Part shown: piece by piece, positions 57,995-64,000 of the stretch
Layout of the letters: each line of letters starts with the position of its first letter
Numbering within the stretch: position 1 is the first letter of the stretch
NCBI GenBank assembly: GCA_963930655.1
Contig: OZ005621.1
Coordinates: 5,133,001-5,197,000, forward strand
Source of the DNA: Myrica gale
Taxonomy: Eukaryota > Streptophyta > Magnoliopsida > Fagales > Myricaceae
Direction of reading: 5' to 3'
Length of the DNA stretch: 64,000 nucleotides
Notes under the pieces: generated by a model
What the model was told of the DNA's origin: nothing
Seen by the model: the letters and a program-made list of their open reading frames with translations, nothing else
The model's database searches: none
Made by a program: the position numbers and the translations under genes

Positions 57995-58018
57995 AATAAT
58001 AATAATAATAATAATAAA
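57995..58018. repeat. (AAT)n microsatellite
   Basis: Eight consecutive AAT units. Confidence 0.95.
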
Positions 58019-58857
58019 TAAAAATTGTAGATCTTAGGGATTAAGGATTGACATATAGCAAAGATGCTTCTGCGTGAAAGCGAGCCGCATGTCTCACCAT
58101 CTTTTAGCAACCTCAAATTTTCAAATCAAATTCACCAAAACTTTGCACAGAGAATTTTGCAATCCCCATGGATGTGTATACATATAGCCTCGACGATCAC
58201 ATCAAAAAATATTCCTCTCTTTCAAGTGTCGATTGGTAATGGATCATTGCACCTTAATTACTTAATTTCGAAAGACAAATCAATATTAAGCAAGATTAGG
58301 GAAATAAAGATCCTGGCCAGTCCTATTGCACGTGTTAAATGCCATCAACCAAGAACAAAGCAAGAAGCACAACTAATTAATATATAGTACAAAGGAAAAC
58401 AGTGACAAAAAAAAGTAGTGTAAGATTTATTAGTTTATGGATATATAGATGCATGGATCGTATTTATCTTTCCCGATTATATTTTGTTCCACAATTGAAA
58501 TGACACTAAGTGCGCCGAGAGAATTTCCTTCTTTTTTTTGGGCCTTGGATGGAGAGGTATTCCTTCTATTTCGTATCTATTAAAGCAGCAATAAAGGCTA
58601 AGAGTATATAGTAAAATATTGGCCTCCCCCCTCTCCCTGTCCCTCTCCCTTTCTTGAGTGGAATAATATATACAAGTTACAAGAGCAAATTGTGCGGGTT
58701 TGTACCTCACCAACAAAACGGCCAATGTGCGTGTGATGCTAGGATCCGTCTTTCACTCTTCTTTATCTTTTGCGCTTAAAAGTTGACATTCTTTCTCCAC
58801 CTCGGGCCTCCCACTCTTCTCTGTTTCGCATGGACGATCTTATCCTCTAATTCAGAT

Positions 58858-58880
58858 GCATATATATATATATATATATC
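58858..58880. repeat. (TA)n microsatellite
   Basis: About eleven TA units. Confidence 0.95.
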
Positions 58881-59848
58881 ATCATGCCCATGCATTCATG
58901 TCTATGATCCCATGGTGGACATGCATGCATGCCAACATTCTCTCTCAAACATGCATTCATGCTAAGGCTTCGTATGTTATTGTGCAGCATACTTACGTGA
59001 TGGTGATCGTTTAGTAGAAATATTTATGTTGGCATCTCACAATCAAAGCATTTGAGAGCTTGGATGAAGATTCATGATCTATAATCCACGTGTTGGCACA
59101 TTGATCCATGCATGATTTATGCTAATTGTGATGAAACGTACGTGAGGTCGATCGAGAACAATCATAGATGAGTCTTATTTACAGCGGCCCATGGATCGTA
59201 CGGTCAAGAAACCCTAAAGATTGGCCCTTGCCCCTTGGCCTCCCATTTGGGACCGGTTAATTAAGCACGAGGCACGTCCGTACTCCTTAAAATATTAATT
59301 CGTTTTTTTTTTCCCTGGGTCCTTATAATAAGTTACCATACTTCCTTTGCAGGTCATGACGGGACCATGCTGCCATGCCATCTGAATTCGCGCGCATGGA
59401 GGAGAGGAGTACATACGCTCATAACATAGGTTTGTTGTGTGGGCGTTATCTTCAATTGCACGAGCGCGATCCGAATTGGTGACCAAAAGTCAATATATAG
59501 AAAAAGCGAAGAAGCTTTTGGACGTTTGATCTTTCTAGAGATGGCATATGACCGATGCCGAGCTTTGCACAATAAATATTGATATGCAGATTTGTCGCCG
59601 GGTTTTCACTTTTCAGAAATAAATAAATTACAAAACTTACACCGGTGTCCAGTAGTTGATCATCAAACATTTCTGTTTTTCATGGATTTTTTTTCCCTCG
59701 GATGAAACACTAATCCTTGTTTGGTACTTTGGTTGTCTGTGCATGATGTGTTTGCTGCTGTAGTTTACCATTCATGCTTAAGGATTAGACTTAGAATATG
59801 GCTTATCAAGTTAGGAGGCTATAAAACAAAGAGAAATTTTCCGGAGGA

Positions 59849-59849
59849 G

Positions 59850-59885
<36 letters not shown>
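59849..59885. repeat. Compound (TA)n(TG)n microsatellite
   Basis: About ten TA units run directly into eight TG units. Confidence 0.95.
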
Positions 59886-61012
59886 AACTATTCGTTTCTA
59901 TCGCAGTAGATCAATTTTTTTTTTCCCGTTCCAAGAAGTTGACAGATGGAGAGGATAATTAATGGATAATGTTGGGGACCTCATGGCATCTGCCTTCTCT
60001 TTCGGCGTACGGCCATCTTGTTGCACTGAGGCGTAGCCATTTACGAGTGGTATCTGTCTGTGTATTATATCTTTTCGGGCAGCTTGAACAGTTGAACGTA
60101 TTTCCAGTATACAGCAATCGATCAATTAAACTATTAATTTAGCGGCAACAAGAAGAGCTAAATGCTTTTTCTTTAAAAAAATGTAATAAAAGAACTTTAT
60201 GCAATAGATAGCGTGCTACCACGATCCATTGGTTCCTAGCTTCCAGCAAACCGGCCCAATTGCCCATGGCAGAGTGTTGTTAGAAGGAGAACATGTGCCA
60301 TTCAAGCTTCATCAAATGTACGGTTTGTATCCTATTTGAGCAGTACTTTCCCTGTATCAGTATGCCTTTCTTGAACTGGGACATGGAATATTATTGCCCC
60401 AAAAGAGGTCCCAATTGGATAAATCCAACATCTCCCTCCAACTAAGCAGATGCTCCATGATAGAAACGGCACAAAAGCCAACATGCGTCGAAAACGAACG
60501 CGCGCTCTTCAAATTACCGAAAATAGTGCCGTTTCTTCTTTCTTTTTTTCTACGCAAAAATACTGCCGTTTCATTTGCTTCGGAAAACAGGTTTTCTCTT
60601 ACAAATAATCCCTATACTGACTGTGGGTGTGACTAGGTTTGGAGCATAGCGTCTCAAACCCGCTGATCAGGAAAGCCACTCGGGTCTGCTATGTACAAAA
60701 TGAACCTCACCCTTGTACATCTCAAGAAAAACGACCACGAATTACAAGAATCCCTCCCAACAGGAACATAAGTGTATTTAAGCACTATATAATAATGTTA
60801 AGCCGTACGAAGGACACGTCTCCCTTTTGGCATGCCAAGATTCGTCGTCGTGCAACTTTAGTTCTCTGGATAAACATCATTCGCTGTCAAGTAATGATCA
60901 AAGTGTAATTTGGACAAGGACTGATATCTGAGCGAACATTCTCTTTTTTCTTCACTGTCGTATTAACCCCTTTTCCCTGCTATGCAATGCAATCCGGCCA
61001 CTGCCCAATTCC

Positions 61013-61020
61013 TATATAAA
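61013..61020 (+). promoter_or_regulatory. TATA box of the plus-strand glutaredoxin
   Basis: TATATAAA 211 bp upstream of the ATG; transcription would start near 61045, giving a 5' UTR of about 185 nt that contains a CT microsatellite. Confidence 0.6.
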
Positions 61021-61095
61021 TGACAGGCCGTTGAGTTCAAGTCCCCACAGCAAAACCTCAAGTGCCTTCACATTCCTCACAAGCTTACACTGCGC

Positions 61096-61118
61096 TCTCT
61101 CTCTCTCTCTCTCTCTCT
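61096..61118. repeat. (CT)n microsatellite in the glutaredoxin 5' UTR
   Basis: Eleven or so CT units between the TATA box and the start codon. Pyrimidine repeats are common in plant 5' UTRs. Confidence 0.9.
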
Positions 61119-61230
61119 ACCTTCCAACCCTTCACAAAATATTTGGCGTTGTACCGTAATTGGGTCTTTGCTTGGTTTGGAGAGAGAATATATTGGAACT
61201 TTCAATCTCTTAGAGCCCTTTGCATTAGCA

Positions 61231-61539
61231 ATGGAGACAATCACAACAATGGCATCAGAGAGGCCCGTGGTCATATTCAGCAAGAGCTCTTGTGCCATGT
61301 GCTACTCCATCAAGACCCTCTTCAGCGAATTTGGGGTGAATCCAGCGGTCCATGAGCTGGATGAGATTCCAAGGGGGAGGGACATTGAGCAGGCTCTTGC
61401 AAGACTTGGTTGCAGCCCAAGTGTGCCGGCCGTGTTCATTGGTGGAGAACTGGTGGGTGGAACCAATCAGGTCATGAGCCTTCACCTCAGTCGGTCCTTA
61501 AAGCCAATGCTTAGAAACGCTGGAGCGTTATGGGTTTGA
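61231..61539 (+). CDS. CC-type (class III) glutaredoxin with a CAMC active site, 102 aa, single exon
   Basis: Start chosen at [16 protein letters not shown], which gives the family length of 102 residues and lies just after the predicted 5' UTR. An upstream in-frame ATG at 61168 adds 21 residues absent from the family, and Met7 is a weaker option. The sequence reads FSKSSCAMC at residues 16-24, so the second cysteine of the usual CCMC/CCMS site is Ala. The rest is conserved: [19 protein letters not shown] and the C-terminus AGALWV. It resembles Arabidopsis At5g18600 (GRXS2) by memory, which also fits gene order. The expected role is redox control of TGA transcription factors and glutathione-dependent thiol chemistry. 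Cys21 and Cys24 would still allow a dithiol mechanism. Confidence 0.95.
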   Translation: METITTMASERPVVIFSKSSCAMCYSIKTLFSEFGVNPAVHELDEIPRGRDIEQALARLGCSPSVPAVFIGGELVGGTNQVMSLHLSRSLKPMLRNAGALWV

Positions 61540-63849
61540 CCAACTACGGCCTGGTTAACGCAGGCGCGCGCAAATAATTAGATGCGAATGTGCGTCAGAC
61601 ATATGTATTAACCTATATGGAGCTTACTAGCTAGAGTCCTACTAAGTCTCCTACGAGTACTGTAGCTTTTTGTCAGAATACTCTAATGTTTGCCTTTTCT
61701 AATAAAGTTGCAATTTGCCGAAAACTTTTGGTCTAACAATTTCTATGAGCTAGTTAGCTAGCTCGTTTTGGAGCAAGCTTCTGCGCTGCAAGTTTAGATG
61801 CTTGCATACGTTTTGGAATCCAATACTGGAGGGAGTAAATGCTATACATCCTAGATTCTATATTTAGATAACAAAAGATGGGAAAGACAACAGATCCAAA
61901 AAGAACGTCTATTTGTATAATCCGAGAGAGCTGGGAGCATGCAAGACCGTTTCTCAGTAACTTTTTTTTTTCTTGGCTCGTTTCTCAGTAACTTACTTCC
62001 ATTAAGGTTGAGACATTCGGCAGTTTCATCAGAAAACCTCTGAATGAACTGGATCGTATCTTCGAAATGCAGTGTCTTTCAAGACATTAGATGTTCCTTT
62101 TCTAAAGAAAAAGTTATCTGGTCCACATGCTTGACAAAGTCGATCAGTTAAATACTGAGTGTATATGTATAATTAATTTATCTTTTTTTTTTCTCAAAAG
62201 TTAGTTGGGTTTTGAACATCCTAATTTAGACCCAAACAATGTACAAAATACCTAGAGGAATGAATAGGTTTCTTTAAAAATTTCAGCAACCTTTTTAAAG
62301 AAAAAGAGTAATACTTGAATATATTCACACCTAATAAATTTGACCTAGATATTAGTAATCTTAATCAACGCCAATAATTCCAAATGAACATATGAATGAT
62401 CACAGAGGTCTATTTAAACAGAAAAACAATAAACCACATTATGATAATATGCTCTCAAGAATAAAGTATATTTCTGATCAAACTGCAATAGACTTTGATC
62501 AAATTATGGATGATGGCAAACACCGTTTCAAAAATAAAATTGATCACAAATCAATTTATAAAAAAAAAAACAACCAACCAGATCTTATGAGAAACTTACC
62601 AACCAATGAATCTTGATTTTCCTTTGCACAAAATCCTCAAATCACCTTGATTTGAATTCTCAATGCAAAACACAAGATTGATTAGAAGATAACAATAAAA
62701 TAAATTCAAGAACATAATGAACAATCACATAACTTGACACCGAAGATGATTACGAATAGAAAACTCCTTAAAGAACGTATTTAAGGAGAAAAACTCTCCA
62801 GGCGGCCAGGCCCTTGGCCTGTTAGAATCCACTAGTTTTCAAACTCGATTTACATAGTGATCAATCGATTACACTAACCTAGCTATCTGCCCAGTCTAAA
62901 TCTGACCCGAACAACCTTTAGTCGGATCTGCAACCTGCAGGGACATGGAACTCCATGTACGCTTGAAAACTTGATTCTTCATAGATCTTGATTTTCACGT
63001 ACAAACCTTGTGCAATCAATGACCACAACTAAAATCTTAAGTCATCCTTCAGAACATTTGAATCTTCACACTAACTAGTGTTTTGGGTGTTGGCGATCAA
63101 GAAAGAAGATCTTTTAGAAATTATCTCAGCACTCTAAACAATCTTCATACGCACAGAAAATAGGGCAAGGGAAAAATTTGACCTTCTCTATCTAATTCTG
63201 TAAAATCTATTGAATCTGTGATTCTTAGTTTTTAATTTGTAATCGTTTCTCGAAGGCTTTTGTAAGAAGGGGGTCGAGCAACATTCTAGTTGGCTTTTCA
63301 AAACGTTTAACAGAAATATTTAACGTCAAGAATGATTCTGTTAAGACAATTATGTATCGAACTACAATGGACTCACATCTAACTGTAGTTGCTTTCCAGA
63401 CTTTCATTAAACATGCTACGTGACAACGACACTTTCAATCTCAGGTACATAACTGACATTTCACGAATATGCCAATCATATTTTAACAGGTTTCAAATGT
63501 ATTAGAACAAGATTAAATCTTCAAGGTTGCTCGTGATCTGTCAAGGGATTTTTGGATTAGCATGAATCCTAAAAGAAGAATAGGTGGGACATCAATAAAG
63601 GGCAACCAAAATTGAAGCTCTATGTTTATCCACCTCCAATTCAATGCCAATACTAACTGAGAAACTATGCATAAAGACTTTTCAGGAGAATTTCTCGGTC
63701 CCAATTAAGAGACAATACACGGAGACCCTGCATAGAGGGTTGTACGTGTTATTACTGCATTGGCAACTGGTAACTGGACCACACATGACGTGCAAAGGTG
63801 TAGGAACCCATCCTTTGATCAGAGGTATTATAAATTCAATAGGAACAAT
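61540..63849. other. Intergenic region, no gene recognised
   Basis: The left part holds the glutaredoxin 3' UTR (AATAAAG near 61701). 62200-63200 is AT-rich with repeat-like texture (AATCTTCACACTAACTAGTG, CTCTCCAGGCGGCCAGGCCC) and may be retroelement LTR sequence, but I found no ends. No coding region supported. Confidence 0.5.
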
Positions 63850-64000
63850 TAGTGGCGGAGCCAGGAATGAATATGAAGGGGGCCAACTCCTAAGAAAAAA
63901 TGATAAAATTTTTTTTTTACTACGTAATACAAAAAAAATGTCTTATAGTTAAATAATTGAAAATTAAGGACTAAAATTAGATTAATTTGATATTACAAAT
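63850..64000 (-). mobile_element. Terminal part of a hAT element, same family as 24271-25277, cut by the window edge
   Basis: TAGTGGCGGAGCCAGGAATG at 63850 followed by GAAGGGGGCCAACTCCTAA is the reverse complement of the right end of the element at 24271-25277 (TTAGGAGTTGGCC...CATTCCTGGTTCTGCCACTG). The match continues through CTACGTAATACAAAAAAAATG and on to the edge. The rest lies outside the window. Confidence 0.85.

Larger units (their letters stand above)
56358..61012. other. Long spacer between the two divergent glutaredoxin genes
   Basis: No gene recognised. It contains a SINE-like candidate (57490-57908), an (AAT)n run (57995-58018), a (TA)n run (58858-58880), a cluster of CATGCA RY motifs (58888-58975) and a (TA)n(TG)n run (59849-59885). 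Open frames here lack family features. Confidence 0.55.

Noticed and set aside
62392-62616. 74-codon frame rich in Asn, Lys and Asp
   Set aside because: Composition follows local AT-richness; no motif or start context supports a gene.

Overview
This window is nuclear DNA from a flowering plant, most likely a woody eudicot. The evidence is AT-rich spliced genes with GT-AG introns, a dense mix of plant transposable elements (Athila-like gypsy, CACTA, hAT, Mutator-like, Tourist and Stowaway MITEs), and plant-specific gene families. I cannot name the species from the sequence.

Layout, left to right. 1-4078 is the 3' end of an Athila/Tat-type Ty3-gypsy retrotransposon: RNase H, integrase, purine tracts and a 3' LTR. 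6251-12167 (minus) is an 11-exon gene for a mitochondrial-looking alpha-solenoid (PPR-like) protein, with a complete 1.3 kb nonautonomous hAT element in intron 4. 13442-16404 (minus) is a 12-exon CHY/RING E3 ligase of the MIEL1 type. 18805-23282 (minus) is a 10-exon class-3 lipase with a Mutator-like MITE in one intron and a GC-AG intron. 24271-25277 is a deleted hAT element. 26467-35721 (plus) is a 25-exon ISWI chromatin remodeller whose intron 12 holds a solo LTR. 37408-43053 (minus) is a 5-exon receptor-like cytoplasmic kinase of the PBL27 type. 43-50 kb is gene-free, with MITEs and a 220 bp tandem repeat. 50429-54313 is a complete CACTA element that carries pieces of at least two unrelated host genes. 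55749-56057 (minus) and 61231-61539 (plus) are two divergently placed single-exon CC-type glutaredoxins. The right edge enters another hAT element.

For every multi-exon gene I joined exons by hand. All junctions keep frame and give full-length products of 395, 267, 354, 1072 and 509 residues. From memory, the set MIEL1 - lipase - ISWI (CHR17) - PBL27 - glutaredoxin matches the Arabidopsis neighbourhood At5g18650 to At5g18600. If so, this is a conserved syntenic block expanded here by transposons.

The genes do not form a pathway. The strongest candidates for something new are the gene-capturing CACTA element, the changed AvrPphB-type cleavage motif in the PBL27-like kinase (GDN instead of GDK), the CAMC active site in the second glutaredoxin, a possible in-frame 27-nt microexon in the kinase gene, and paired E2F sites upstream of the ISWI gene.
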